64,000 bases of DNA from Sphingorhabdus lacus. GTDB taxonomy: Bacteria > Pseudomonadota > Alphaproteobacteria > Sphingomonadales > Sphingomonadaceae. The notes below the pieces were generated by a model. The model worked only from the letters and a program-made list of their open reading frames with translations. It was not told where the DNA came from and searched no databases. A program made the position numbers and the translations under genes. Below are positions 43,681 through 52,721 of this stretch, in pieces (the stretch's first letter is position 1; every line of letters begins with the position of its first letter). The stretch covers positions 1,984,001-2,048,000 of the forward strand of contig NZ_CP035733.1 in assembly GCF_009768975.1 (NCBI RefSeq), given 5' to 3'.

Positions 43681-45054
43681 ATGAGCACAAAAACAGTTTC
43701 GAATCGCAACGAACCCGTCATCGAAAGCCGCGACCAACTCGTTGCAGCGATCGCCAAGGGAGAGAAACCTAAGGACCGGTGGCGCATCGGGACCGAGCAT
43801 GAGAAATTCGTTTATTGCCGCAAGAATTTCAACGCCCCCTCCTATGACGAACCCGGCGGAATTCGCGACCTGTTGATGGCGCTAACTGAATTTGGTTGGG
43901 CGCCTGTGATGGAAGGCGACAATGTCATCGCGATGAGCGGCCCTGACGGTACAGTCAGTCTGGAACCTGCGGGCCAGTTGGAACTGTCCGGCGCGCCGCT
44001 TGAAAATCTGCACCAGACCTGCGCCGAAACGGGGCGGCATCTGAAACAGGTGAAAGCCATTGGCGAAAAGACTGGCAAGGGCTTTCTGGGTCTAGGCCTG
44101 TGGCCCGACAAGACCCGTGAAGAGCTGCCCATCATGCCCAAGGGCCGCTATGAAATCATGCTGCGCCATATGCCGCGCGTCGGCAGCATGGGTCTCGACA
44201 TGATGCTGCGCACCTGCACCATCCAGGTCAATCTCGATTTTTCGAGCGAAGCCGACATGGCGCACAAATTCCGTACCTCTTTGGCGCTCCAGCCGCTGGC
44301 AACCGCGTTGTTCGCCAACTCACCCTTTCTGGAAGGAAAACCGAACGGTTTCCTGAGCTATCGCAGCCATATCTGGTCGGACACCGATCCACACCGCACC
44401 GGCATGTTACCCTTCGTGTTTGACGACAATTTCGGCTATGAACGTTATGTCGATTATATGCTGAATGTGCCGATGTATTTCGTCTATCGCGACGGTAAAT
44501 ATATCGATGCCGCGGGCCTCGATTTCAAAGATTTCCTGAAGGGTGAATTGTCGGTTCTGCCGGGTGAAAAGCCCACCGTCACCGATTGGGAAGACCATAT
44601 GTCGACCGCCTTTCCCGAGGTCCGGTTGAAAAGCTTCCTCGAAATGCGCGGGGCCGATGGCGGCCCGTGGAACCGCATCTGCGCCCTGCCCGCCTTTTGG
44701 GTCGGATTGCTCTACGATCAGGGCGCGTTGGATGCAGCCTGGGACGAGGTCAAGCATTGGACGATGGAAGAGCGCGAGGCGCTGCGCTCGGCCGTGCCTG
44801 CGCAAGGGCTCAACGCTGCGCTCCCCGGTGGCGGGAAGCTGCTCGACCTTGCAGGGCGCATCCTCGACATTTCCTCGGCAGGCCTGACAGCGCGCGATTG
44901 CCTGAACAGCAGCGGCGACAATGAAACCGGTTTCCTTGATCCGCTGCGCGAAATCGTGGCGTCGGGGAAGACGATGTCGGAACAATTGCTCGACAAATAT
45001 CATGGCGAATGGGGCGGCGATGTGCGCCGTGTCTATGACGAAATGAGCTTCTGA
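43681..45054 (+). CDS. gshA: Glutamate-cysteine ligase, plant type
   Basis: 457 aa. It makes gamma-glutamylcysteine, the first step of glutathione synthesis, using ATP. Family-typical segments: DRWRIGTEHEKFVYC (about 37-51), SLEPAGQLELSGAPL, GRYEIMLRHMPRVGSMGLDM, TCTIQVNLDFSSEADM, and EMRGADGGPWNRICALPAFWVGL. This is the plant/alphaproteobacterial class, with conserved cysteines that may form a redox-sensing disulfide in plants. It is followed by a 152-bp gap with no gene before the receptor. Confidence 0.95.
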   Translation: MSTKTVSNRNEPVIESRDQLVAAIAKGEKPKDRWRIGTEHEKFVYCRKNFNAPSYDEPGGIRDLLMALTEFGWAPVMEGDNVIAMSGPDGTVSLEPAGQLELSGAPLENLHQTCAETGRHLKQVKAIGEKTGKGFLGLGLWPDKTREELPIMPKGRYEIMLRHMPRVGSMGLDMMLRTCTIQVNLDFSSEADMAHKFRTSLALQPLATALFANSPFLEGKPNGFLSYRSHIWSDTDPHRTGMLPFVFDDNFGYERYVDYMLNVPMYFVYRDGKYIDAAGLDFKDFLKGELSVLPGEKPTVTDWEDHMSTAFPEVRLKSFLEMRGADGGPWNRICALPAFWVGLLYDQGALDAAWDEVKHWTMEEREALRSAVPAQGLNAALPGGGKLLDLAGRILDISSAGLTARDCLNSSGDNETGFLDPLREIVASGKTMSEQLLDKYHGEWGGDVRRVYDEMSF

Positions 45055-45206
45055 CCAGCAGTGCAAATCGGCCACAGTAGTGGCAAAAATTGTCGCAAAA
45101 CTGCAATGTGAGGTTGACCCTTTAAACGGGAAGAATGATGGCGCGATTAACGGTGCCGGAAGTGCACCGATTCTTCTTCGATCCATTGACTTTCAGGGAG
45201 TCTCCC

Positions 45207-47447
45207 ATGCGTTCTATCCATTCTACAATCGTATCCGGCGTCGCCATCGCCATTGCCTCCACCAGCCTGTTCGTCGCGCCTGCCGCCGCGCAAGACGCTG
45301 CTGCTGCCGAAGATGAAGGCCTGACCGAAATCGTCGTGACCGCGCAGCGTCGCGAAGAAAATCTGCAGGACATTCCCTTGTCCGTCGACGTTGTTTCGGG
45401 CGAAAAGCTTGATGCGATCAACGCAGGCGGCGGCGACATCCGCGCCTTTGCCGGCCGCGTCCCCAGCTTGAACATCGAAAGCTCGTTCGGCCGCACCTTC
45501 CCGCGCTTTTACATCCGCGGTCTCGGCAACACCGACTTCGACCTCAACGCATCGCAGCCCGTCAGCATCGTCTATGACGATGTCGTTCTGGAAAACCCGA
45601 TCCTGAAAGGCTTCCCCGTATTCGACGTCGATCGCGTCGAAGTCTTGCGCGGACCGCAAGGTACTCTCTTCGGCCGCAACACCCCTGCCGGTATTGTGAA
45701 GTTCGACAGCGTGCGTCCTGACAAGGAAGGCGCCAACTATCTGAAGGCATCTTTCGGCCGGTTCAACACCGCCGGTATCGAAACCGGAATTGGCGGCAAG
45801 GTCACCGACAGCCTGTCGATCCGTGGTTCGCTCTCTTGGCAGCGCCGCAGCGACTGGGTCGACAATATCGACAATTTCAACAATGGCAGCGATCTGGAAG
45901 GCTATGCCGACCTCGCCGCCCGTCTGCAGGTACAATATGCGCCCGCCGACAATGTGAAGCTGCGCGTTACGGGCCAGTATCGCGATTTTGACGGCACCGC
46001 CCGCGTCTTCCGCGCCAACCTGTTCGCACCGGGCACCAACAATCTGGTCGGTCTGGGCGGCGTCAACACCCCGTTCCGCCGGGATCAGGTGCGCGCCGAT
46101 GGCCTGAACTTCCAGAAACTGAAACTGTACAGCGTCGCCAGCAACTTCGAATATGATTTCGGCCCTGCGACCCTGACCTCGGTCACCTCGTGGTGGAGCG
46201 GCAAATATACCAGCCGTGGCGATATTGACGGCGGTGTGCCTGCTGGCCCGGGTTTCATCCCCTTCTCCGCCAACTCGCAGGACGATGTTCCCGATCTCGA
46301 CCAGTTCACGCAAGAACTGCGCATTTCCTCGAACAATGACGAAGGCCTGAAATATCAGGCAGGCGTGTTCTACTTCGACGAAAGCCTCGCCATTGCGTCG
46401 TTCAACTACGATACGCCCACCGGCACCCGCCCCAGCGTAACCGCGCTGCAGCAGCAGGATTCCAAGGCTTGGGGCGTGTTCGGGTCGCTGACCTATCCGG
46501 TAACCGAGCAGCTCTCGCTGACCGCTGGTCTGCGTTACAATGACGACAAGCGTCGTCTGGACGTTGGTCGCGGCGGCTTCTTCGGCGCCATCGGCAATGG
46601 CTTTGCCAAGGTTCAGGACAACAACCTGACCTGGGATGTCAGCGCCACCTACGAAGCGTCGGACGCCGTGAACGTCTATGCCCGCGTGGCCAAGGGCTAT
46701 CGCGCGCCATCAATCCAGGGCCGTGCGCTGTTCGTCTTCACCACGGTTCAGGACGCGATCAGCACCGCCGATTCCGAAACGATCATGTCGTACGAAGCCG
46801 GTATCAAGACGCAGTTCTCCAACCGCCTGCGCTTCAACCTGTCGGCGTTCAAATATGATTTGAACAATGCGCAGTTGACCGCCGTCGGTGGTGCCAGCAA
46901 CGCAGCCCGCCTGATCAACGTCGACAATGTCGCTGGCTATGGCTTCGAAGCCGAGCTGGAGGCACGCCCTGTCGACAATCTCAGTCTGACCGCAGGGATC
47001 AGCTATAACAATGCCGAAATCGACGACGCCAACGCGTTCATCACCGGCTGCGGCGGCGGTTGCACCGTGACCGACCCGGTCCGTCCCGGCAGCCCCGGCA
47101 TCTTCTCGATCGACGGCAACCAATTGCCGCAGGCACCGAAATGGTCGATCAACTGGACCGCAGGCTATGGCGTGCCGGTTGCGGGCGGCGAAATCTATGC
47201 CTTCACCGATTGGGCGTACCGGTCGAACGTCAACTTCTTCCTCTACACCTCGGCAGAGTTTAATGACGACCATATGCTCGAAGGCGGCCTGCGCCTCGGC
47301 TACCGCACCGACCGTTTCGATATTGCCGGCTATGTCCGCAACATCACCAACGACGCGTCGGCCGTGGGCGGCATCGACTTCAACAACCTGACCGGTTTCG
47401 TCAACGAACCGCGGATCTACGGTCTGGAAGCATCGATCAAGTTCTGA
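45207..47447 (+). CDS. TonB-dependent receptor
   Basis: 746 aa from the ATG at 45207, six bases after CAGGGAG; the frame opens at 45135, but the signal peptide starts here and ends at AAAQ. The TonB box-like LTEIVVTAQRREENLQDIP leads into the plug (VDRVEVLRGPQGTLFGRNTPAG, about 115-140). The 22-strand barrel ends with a terminal Phe (LEASIKF). It belongs to the ferric-siderophore/pesticin-type receptors abundant in sphingomonads. The substrate is not indicated by neighbours. Confidence 0.92.
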   Translation: MRSIHSTIVSGVAIAIASTSLFVAPAAAQDAAAAEDEGLTEIVVTAQRREENLQDIPLSVDVVSGEKLDAINAGGGDIRAFAGRVPSLNIESSFGRTFPRFYIRGLGNTDFDLNASQPVSIVYDDVVLENPILKGFPVFDVDRVEVLRGPQGTLFGRNTPAGIVKFDSVRPDKEGANYLKASFGRFNTAGIETGIGGKVTDSLSIRGSLSWQRRSDWVDNIDNFNNGSDLEGYADLAARLQVQYAPADNVKLRVTGQYRDFDGTARVFRANLFAPGTNNLVGLGGVNTPFRRDQVRADGLNFQKLKLYSVASNFEYDFGPATLTSVTSWWSGKYTSRGDIDGGVPAGPGFIPFSANSQDDVPDLDQFTQELRISSNNDEGLKYQAGVFYFDESLAIASFNYDTPTGTRPSVTALQQQDSKAWGVFGSLTYPVTEQLSLTAGLRYNDDKRRLDVGRGGFFGAIGNGFAKVQDNNLTWDVSATYEASDAVNVYARVAKGYRAPSIQGRALFVFTTVQDAISTADSETIMSYEAGIKTQFSNRLRFNLSAFKYDLNNAQLTAVGGASNAARLINVDNVAGYGFEAELEARPVDNLSLTAGISYNNAEIDDANAFITGCGGGCTVTDPVRPGSPGIFSIDGNQLPQAPKWSINWTAGYGVPVAGGEIYAFTDWAYRSNVNFFLYTSAEFNDDHMLEGGLRLGYRTDRFDIAGYVRNITNDASAVGGIDFNNLTGFVNEPRIYGLEASIKF

Positions 47448-47456
47448 TTAGGGGTT

Positions 47457-47484
47457 GGGGACAGTCCCTGATGGGACTGTCCCC
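47457..47484. other. Strong hairpin after the receptor gene
   Basis: GGGGACAGTCCC (47457-47468) and its complement (47473-47484) are separated by TGAT: a 12-bp perfect stem. It lies 9 bp beyond the receptor stop, in a place expected of a terminator, but has no T-run. It may also be a dispersed palindromic repeat. Confidence 0.6.
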
Positions 47485-47572
47485 GACACATAGGCCGCAA
47501 GCCCCACATTGATACTTGCCCCGCCACGCCAACAGCGTTAAGGGCGCATCTCTTCGCGGAAACGTGAAGTGC

Positions 47573-47648
47573 AGGAGTTTAGCTCAGTTGGTAGAGCATC
47601 GGTCTCCAAAACCGAGGGTCGTGGGTTCGAGTCCCCCAACTCCTGCCA
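47573..47648 (+). tRNA. tRNA-Trp (CCA)
   Basis: 76 nt including an encoded CCA. The acceptor arm AGGAGTT/AACTCCT, D-arm GCTCAGTTGGTAGAGC, anticodon stem TCGGT/ACCGA with loop CTCCAAA (anticodon CCA) and T-arm GTGGGTTCGAGTCCCCC all fold. In many proteobacteria tRNA-Trp directly precedes secE; here they are separated by three minus-strand genes. Confidence 0.97.
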
Positions 47649-47692
47649 TTTTTCAATGGTTTTGCTGGTTTTAAGGCTCGGGCTGCAATAGC

Positions 47693-48052
47693 TCACCTTC
47701 CGTGGATCATGCCCAGCACCTCGCCATTGGCGGCGGATATCCTGATTTCAAACACGCCCCCTTTAAGATTAGGATCGTCGGGAAAACTGCCTTTTACGAT
47801 CCAAATCGTGCCTGCTTTCGAAACCAATAATGGTTTTTGCTCGTCAATGGTTTGCTGGCCATAATATTCCACACCATATATCCCGGCGATTTTAGCGGCC
47901 ATCTCGGGCGTCCGCACATAGCCACCCGCGGGTTTATATGTTTCCACCATTTCCTTCGATGGTTCGCTTTCCGCCCCGTCATACCGGTAATCGGCAGGTG
48001 CCTGGCAGGAGGATAATATGACCAAGGGGATGATGCATCTAATCGAGACCAT
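47693..48052 (-). CDS. NTF2-fold immunity-like lipoprotein
   Basis: 119 aa. The N-terminus is a lipoprotein signal (IPLVILSSCQ). The rest resembles the YbbC/YhhH NTF2-fold immunity family: PEMAAKIAGIYGVEYYGQQ, LLVSKAGTIWIVKGSFP, and GGVFEIRISAANGEVL at the end. Immunity proteins of this type neutralise polymorphic toxins. No toxin gene is adjacent, so it may be an orphan or have another envelope role. Confidence 0.65.
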   Translation of the reverse strand: MVSIRCIIPLVILSSCQAPADYRYDGAESEPSKEMVETYKPAGGYVRTPEMAAKIAGIYGVEYYGQQTIDEQKPLLVSKAGTIWIVKGSFPDDPNLKGGVFEIRISAANGEVLGMIHGR

Positions 48053-48126
48053 AAGTCTGCTCCTCCGCCAACCAGGCTCGTGTTGACTGACAGCTTATCA
48101 GTCGGCTTTCGGTCACATAGCTCCGC

Positions 48127-49032
48127 TCAATGCCCCTTCGCACCCGCGACCTTGTGATGCACCCAGACAATGATCGCACCCAACGCCAGGCCGAACACGC
48201 CGCAGAGCGCCGCGTCGACAAACCACGCCAGCGCGCCTTCGTGCAGGCCGACATATTCGGCGGGGTGAATGTGGAAACCGTGGATGATGATCTGGCCGCC
48301 GACCCACAGCATCGCCGCAGTGCCGATGGTCGACAGTGCCGTCAGAAGCTTCGGCATCCCGCGCACCATGGCGCGGCCGATGGCGCGGGTGGCGCCGAGC
48401 TTGCGTTGCGCCATGTTCAAGCCAATGTCATCCATCTTAACGATCAGCCCGACCACACCATAAACCGCAATCGTAATGGCAACGGCCACCACGGCCAATG
48501 TCGCTGCCTCCAGCCAGACCGAGGTTTCGGCAAGCTGCTTCACTTCATTCAGGGCAATCGCCATGATTTCCGCAGACAGGATGAAGTCGGTGCGCACCGC
48601 GCCCTTGACCATCACCTCCTCATGCTCCGCGCTTGTCAGTTCGGCGACCTCTTCCGCCAAGGTCTCTTCCTCATGCGGGCTGAGCTTTTCGATAACTTTC
48701 TCCGCCCCCTCAAAACACAGATAGGCCCCGCCCAGCATCAACAAGGGCGTAATCGCCCATGGCAGGAACAGGCTGAGCACCAGCGCCACCGGCAGGATGA
48801 TCACAATCTTGTTGAACAGCGACCCCTTGGCGATGCGCCAGATGATCGGCAATTCGCGGTCGGGGGTGAAGCCGGTCACATATTGCGGCGTCACGGCGGT
48901 ATCGTCGATCACAACACCCGCGGCCTTGCTGCTTGCCTTACCAGCGGCGGCGGCGACATCGTCTACCGACGCGGCGGCGACTTTGGTGATGGTGGCAATA
49001 TCGTCGAGTAAGGCGGCGAGACCGGATGGCAT
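48127..49032 (-). CDS. DUF808 family inner-membrane protein (YedI-like)
   Basis: 301 aa. The DUF808 start (PSGLAALLDDIATITKVAAAS) and KASSKAAGVVIDDTAVTPQYVTG are typical. Several transmembrane helices follow (IVIILPVALVLSLFLPWAI, AATLAVVAVAITIAVYGVV, AALCGVFGLALGAIIVWVH), with a charged cytoplasmic loop (KLSPHEEETLAEE). The family's role is not known; it is an integral inner-membrane protein. It forms a minus-strand group with the immunity-like lipoprotein gene. Confidence 0.85.
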   Translation of the reverse strand: MPSGLAALLDDIATITKVAAASVDDVAAAAGKASSKAAGVVIDDTAVTPQYVTGFTPDRELPIIWRIAKGSLFNKIVIILPVALVLSLFLPWAITPLLMLGGAYLCFEGAEKVIEKLSPHEEETLAEEVAELTSAEHEEVMVKGAVRTDFILSAEIMAIALNEVKQLAETSVWLEAATLAVVAVAITIAVYGVVGLIVKMDDIGLNMAQRKLGATRAIGRAMVRGMPKLLTALSTIGTAAMLWVGGQIIIHGFHIHPAEYVGLHEGALAWFVDAALCGVFGLALGAIIVWVHHKVAGAKGH

Positions 49033-49117
49033 GGGCGAGAGATTCCTGTTGCAAAGACCATGTTGGAAATAGCCCAGAGGGGCGGTGCGTCAAGGCATTA
49101 CGGTGGCGGAGGGGGCT

Positions 49118-50341
49118 TCAGAAATTCCGCCCGAACGAAACCAGATCGCTGTCCGGATCACCATCACCGCTAATCATGCCACGCAACATCTGACCGGCCA
49201 TCATCGAAAAGGTGATGCCATTGCCGCCATAGCCCATTGCCGCAAAGCAGTTGGGCATCTTGGGAATGGGACCAATCGTGGGCGTGCCTGTCTCTGAATC
49301 GCCGAAACTGCCGCTCCAGCTATAGGCGGGCGTGGGGTCGATCATCGGCAGCAGCTTGGCCAGTTTTTCCGTCAACCTGGCCGTCTTTGCCTCGTTCAGG
49401 GCATCGCGTTCATCGGCATCGGCAATTTCCGCATCTTCGCCGCCGCATATGACATGCCCTTTGGGCGTCGTGCGGATGTAGAGATAGGGGTCCGCCGCTT
49501 CCCAGATGATACAGCCTGTCGGCCATATTTTGCGCGGCTGCGCCTTGGTCGCAATGACCCAGGTGGAAATGATCTTGTTTCCCTTGCGCGGAATGCCTTT
49601 CAGCATTTCATATCCGGTCGCAATGACCAGCGATGCGCACTGGATTTCCACGCCGTCCGCGGTCTGGACGACCACACCCGCTTTTGATGACTCGATATCC
49701 GTCACCTCGACCGGCGCGTACAATTTGGCTCCCTTGGCTATCGCGCTTTTCAGATAGCCAGCCGCCAGCAAGCGCGGGTCCGCCATATAGTTGTCGCGCC
49801 CGACAATGGCGGATCGCCCCTTGATCCCGTAATTTTCCAAAACCTCGGCGGGCTTGAGAAAGCTGACCTCGAAACCGGCGCGCCGCCTGGCATCGGCTTC
49901 GCGCGCCAAACCTTCGGCGTTGAGGACATTGCCCGACAAATAGAGCGAATCGCGCGTTGCCTGCTGGGCCTTTATGCCCAGCGCGCGTGTTCGTTCGCGC
50001 AACGCATCCACCGCCAGCCGTGACCGGCGCCACAACCGTTCGGCACGGTCCAGCCCGATGCGGTCGGACAGGTGCGACAAGGGCGTATCAATTTCATATT
50101 GCAGCAGGGCGGTGGACGCCGACGTGGAACCGCGCACGGGTCCGCGACGGTCGACAATGACGGTCTTCAATCCCGCATCGCTCAGCGATTCTGCGATAAT
50201 CGAACCGGAAATACCCGCGCCCACCACCAGAACGTCGCAACTGACCTTTCGCGTCAATTGCTGGGTAGGAATGGACGGAAGACGCTGGTCGAGCCACAGC
50301 GGACGACCCGTCCGTAAATCGCGTTGAATGGTTGCTGACAT
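49118..50341 (-). CDS. FAD-dependent oxidoreductase (DAO family)
   Basis: 407 aa from the ATG at 50341, six bases after AAAGGGG. The dinucleotide-binding fold is near the N-terminus: DVLVVGAGISGSIIAESL with VIVDRRGPVRGSTSASTA. The C-terminal FAD contact is NCFAAMGYGGNGITFSMMA. It resembles D-amino-acid dehydrogenase- and GlpD-like enzymes that oxidise amines or amino acids. The substrate is not evident. It lies divergent from secE with a 221-bp gap that must contain the secE promoter. Confidence 0.87.
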   Translation of the reverse strand: MSATIQRDLRTGRPLWLDQRLPSIPTQQLTRKVSCDVLVVGAGISGSIIAESLSDAGLKTVIVDRRGPVRGSTSASTALLQYEIDTPLSHLSDRIGLDRAERLWRRSRLAVDALRERTRALGIKAQQATRDSLYLSGNVLNAEGLAREADARRRAGFEVSFLKPAEVLENYGIKGRSAIVGRDNYMADPRLLAAGYLKSAIAKGAKLYAPVEVTDIESSKAGVVVQTADGVEIQCASLVIATGYEMLKGIPRKGNKIISTWVIATKAQPRKIWPTGCIIWEAADPYLYIRTTPKGHVICGGEDAEIADADERDALNEAKTARLTEKLAKLLPMIDPTPAYSWSGSFGDSETGTPTIGPIPKMPNCFAAMGYGGNGITFSMMAGQMLRGMISGDGDPDSDLVSFGRNF

Positions 50342-50562
50342 AAATATCCCCTTTGCGCGATACTGAACACCGCAGAAGGGCATGGGTTCCGCCTGCTCCA
50401 GCGCGATGTTTGCGTGGGCATGGGGGTGCCTAATGCTACTTGCCTCCGCGCGAATCTCTGGCTAAAGGCCTAGTCTTTCCGAAATCGGAACCTATATCGC
50501 TCTCGACCCCGCAGGTCGGAGCGCTGGCGGCTACCCTCGGAAGTGAAACAGGAAGAAGTGAT

Positions 50563-50763
50563 ATGGCAAAAACAAGCCCCGGTGAGTTCATCCGTCAGGT
50601 ACGGACCGAAATCGGCAAGGTAGTATGGCCCACGCGGCAGGAAACCGTGCAGACCGCTATCATGGTGCTGATCATGACGATCATACTTGCCTTCTTCTTC
50701 CTGGGCGTCGACGCGGTTTTTGCCGCGATTGTGAAGGGGCTGCTGTCGCTGGCCCAAGGCTAA
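50563..50763 (+). CDS. secE: Preprotein translocase subunit SecE
   Basis: 66 aa from the ATG at 50563; the frame opens earlier, but that part is not SecE-like. It has the amphipathic helix EFIRQVRTEIGKVVWPTRQE and a single transmembrane helix (IMVLIMTIILAFFFLGV), the minimal one-span SecE. It clamps SecY in the Sec channel. It is followed by nusG after 27 bp. Confidence 0.96.
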   Translation: MAKTSPGEFIRQVRTEIGKVVWPTRQETVQTAIMVLIMTIILAFFFLGVDAVFAAIVKGLLSLAQG

Positions 50764-50790
50764 GCGCGGCAAGAGAAAAGAATAGAAGAT

Positions 50791-51327
50791 ATGGCACGCT
50801 GGTACATCATTCACGCTTATTCGGGTTTTGAAAACAAGGTCCGTGACCAGATACTCGCCGAAGCGGAGCGCATTGGCCTCTCGCAACTGGTCGAAGCCGT
50901 CGAGGTTCCGACCGAACAGGTCACCGAAGTGCGCCGTGGCAAGAAGATCAAGGCGGAACGCAAGTTCTTCCCTGGCTATGTGCTCGCCAAGCTGAACATG
51001 AATGACGATGTCTATCACCTTGTGAAGAACACGCCAAAGGTCACCGGTTTCCTCGGTGCGGGCAACAAGCCGCAGCCGATCAGCGAAGCCGAAGCCGCAC
51101 GCATTCTGAACACGAAGCAGGAACTGGAAGCTGCGCCCAAGAAGCGCGTTTCGGTCGATTACGAAATCGGCGATCAGGTCAAGGTATTGGGCGGCCCGTT
51201 CGCAAGCTTCAACGGTCTGGTCGAAGAACTCGACTTCGACAAGAACCGCGTCAAGGTATCGGTATCGATCTTCGGCCGCGCAACACCGGTCGAGCTGGAC
51301 TTCGAAGAAGTCGAATTGATGAAGTAA
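50791..51327 (+). CDS. nusG: Transcription termination/antitermination protein NusG
   Basis: 178 aa. The NGN domain starts [19 protein letters not shown]; the RNA polymerase-binding loop is [20 protein letters not shown]. The C-terminal KOW domain has [20 protein letters not shown] and [16 protein letters not shown]. It increases elongation rate and links RNA polymerase to Rho or the ribosome. It is co-transcribed with secE. Confidence 0.97.
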   Translation: MARWYIIHAYSGFENKVRDQILAEAERIGLSQLVEAVEVPTEQVTEVRRGKKIKAERKFFPGYVLAKLNMNDDVYHLVKNTPKVTGFLGAGNKPQPISEAEAARILNTKQELEAAPKKRVSVDYEIGDQVKVLGGPFASFNGLVEELDFDKNRVKVSVSIFGRATPVELDFEEVELMK

Positions 51328-51345
51328 CAGACGCGGGGAACCATT

Positions 51346-51366
51346 ACCCTGAAACAAGTTCAGGGT
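51346..51366. repeat. Small palindrome after nusG
   Basis: ACCCTGAA, a 5-base loop and TTCAGGGT form an 8-bp stem 18 bases beyond the nusG stop, followed by GACGAG. It has the form of the short CCCTGAA-TTCAGGG palindromes scattered in many sphingomonad genomes. A weak terminator role is possible; no T-run follows. Confidence 0.5.
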
Positions 51367-51376
51367 GACGAGTTTG

Positions 51377-51405
51377 TTGATTTAAGCGTCGTGTTAGACT
51401 ATGCG
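51377..51405 (+). promoter_or_regulatory. Candidate rplK promoter
   Basis: TTGATT at 51377-51382, a 17-bp spacer and TATGCG at 51400-51405 precede rplK by about 130 bp. The untranslated leader that follows could carry L1-dependent control of rplKA, as known in other bacteria, but no L1 site was identified. Inferred from spacing and position. Confidence 0.4.
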
Positions 51406-51535
51406 CGCTCCTTCCTTGATGAGAATCAGGGAAAAACCGTGCGGGAGGCTTTCTTCGGAATCGCCGTTTGACCGCTTAATTTGATCCGCCAATGCGCGCG
51501 CGCAAAGGCGGAGAAAGAATGAAAGGAGGCCACTC

Positions 51536-51967
51536 ATGGCCAAGAAGATTGACGGCTATATCGGCCTGCAGGTTCCTGCAGGTTCTGCCACCCCCTCCCC
51601 GCCGATCGGCCCTGCATTGGGTCAGCGCGGCGTGAACATCATGGAATTCTGCAAGCAGTTCAATGCCGCCACCGGCGACATGGAAAAGGGCACGCCGATT
51701 CCAACCAAGATCACCGTTTTCGCGGACAAGAGCTTCACCTTCGTAATGAAGTCGCCGCCAGCAACCTATCTGATCAAGAAGGTTCTCGGCCTGAAGTCCG
51801 GTTCGAAAGAACCCGGCAAGGTTTCGGCAGGAAAGATCACCCGCAAGCAGCTTGAAGAAGTCGCCACGTTGAAAATGGCTGACCTCAACGCGAACGACAT
51901 GGACGCGGCTGTAAAAATCATCGCAGGCTCGGCTACCGCCATGGGCCTCGAAATCGTGGAGGGCTGA
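51536..51967 (+). CDS. rplK: 50S ribosomal protein L11
   Basis: 143 aa, ATG behind AAAGGAGG. Starts [16 protein letters not shown] and has [20 protein letters not shown], the conserved proline-rich L11 N-terminus; the C-terminal RNA-binding domain includes [20 protein letters not shown]. It is part of the GTPase-associated centre on 23S rRNA. rplA follows after 4 bp. Confidence 0.97.
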   Translation: MAKKIDGYIGLQVPAGSATPSPPIGPALGQRGVNIMEFCKQFNAATGDMEKGTPIPTKITVFADKSFTFVMKSPPATYLIKKVLGLKSGSKEPGKVSAGKITRKQLEEVATLKMADLNANDMDAAVKIIAGSATAMGLEIVEG

Positions 51968-51971
51968 ACCA

Positions 51972-52667
51972 ATGGCCAAGCTGACCAAGAAAGCAAAGTC
52001 GCTCGCACATCTCGATGCTGACAAGCTGTATGGCGTTGACGAAGCGCTGAAGACCATCAAGGAACTGGCAACTGCCAAGTTTGACGAAACCATCGAAGTT
52101 GCGTTGAACCTGGGCGTTGATCCTCGTCATGCCGACCAGATGGTCCGTGGCATGGTTTCGCTTCCTGCCGGTACCGGTAAGGAAATGAAGGTTGCCGTGT
52201 TCGCACGCGCCGACAAGGCCGCTGCTGCGACCGCTGCTGGTGCCGACAAGGTAGGTGCCGAAGACCTGATGGAAGACATGCTGGCCGGTAACCTCGATTA
52301 TGACCGCGTTATCGCAACGCCGGACATGATGGGTATCGTTGGCCGTCTCGGTAAGACATTGGGTCCCAAGGGCCTGATGCCAAACCCGAAGCTGGGCACG
52401 GTTACCATGGACGTTGCCGAAGCAGTCAAGGCTGCCAAGGCTGGCCAGGTTGAGTTCCGCGTTGAAAAGCAGGGCATCATCCACAGCGGCATTGGCAAGA
52501 AGAGCTTCTCCGACGCCGATCTGCGCAAGAATTTCGACGCGCTGGTCGATGCGGTTATCAAGAGCAAGCCAAGCGGTTCCAAGGGCAAGTACCTTCGCAA
52601 GGTCGCGATCAGCTCGTCAATGGGCCCTGGCCTGAAGGTCAATCTGGCCGACGTTGCTGGCGCATAA
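51972..52667 (+). CDS. rplA: 50S ribosomal protein L1
   Basis: 231 aa, the usual length. Typical segments are [49 protein letters not shown] and [19 protein letters not shown]. It binds the L1 stalk of 23S rRNA and, in most bacteria, represses its own rplK-rplA message. An intrinsic terminator follows at 52693. Confidence 0.97.
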   Translation: MAKLTKKAKSLAHLDADKLYGVDEALKTIKELATAKFDETIEVALNLGVDPRHADQMVRGMVSLPAGTGKEMKVAVFARADKAAAATAAGADKVGAEDLMEDMLAGNLDYDRVIATPDMMGIVGRLGKTLGPKGLMPNPKLGTVTMDVAEAVKAAKAGQVEFRVEKQGIIHSGIGKKSFSDADLRKNFDALVDAVIKSKPSGSKGKYLRKVAISSSMGPGLKVNLADVAGA

Positions 52668-52692
52668 GCCTGCACATTTAGATTAGAATAAG

Positions 52693-52721
52693 GGGCCGGA
52701 GGGAAACTTCCGGCCCTTTTT
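52693..52721 (+). terminator. Intrinsic terminator of rplKA
   Basis: GGGCCGGA and TCCGGCCC form an 8-bp GC stem with an 8-base loop (GGGAAACT), followed by five T residues. It ends the secE-nusG-rplKA transcription unit ahead of the minus-strand block. Confidence 0.9.

Noticed and set aside
45147-46313. 388-codon minus-strand frame
   Set aside because: Antisense to a complete TonB-dependent receptor gene.
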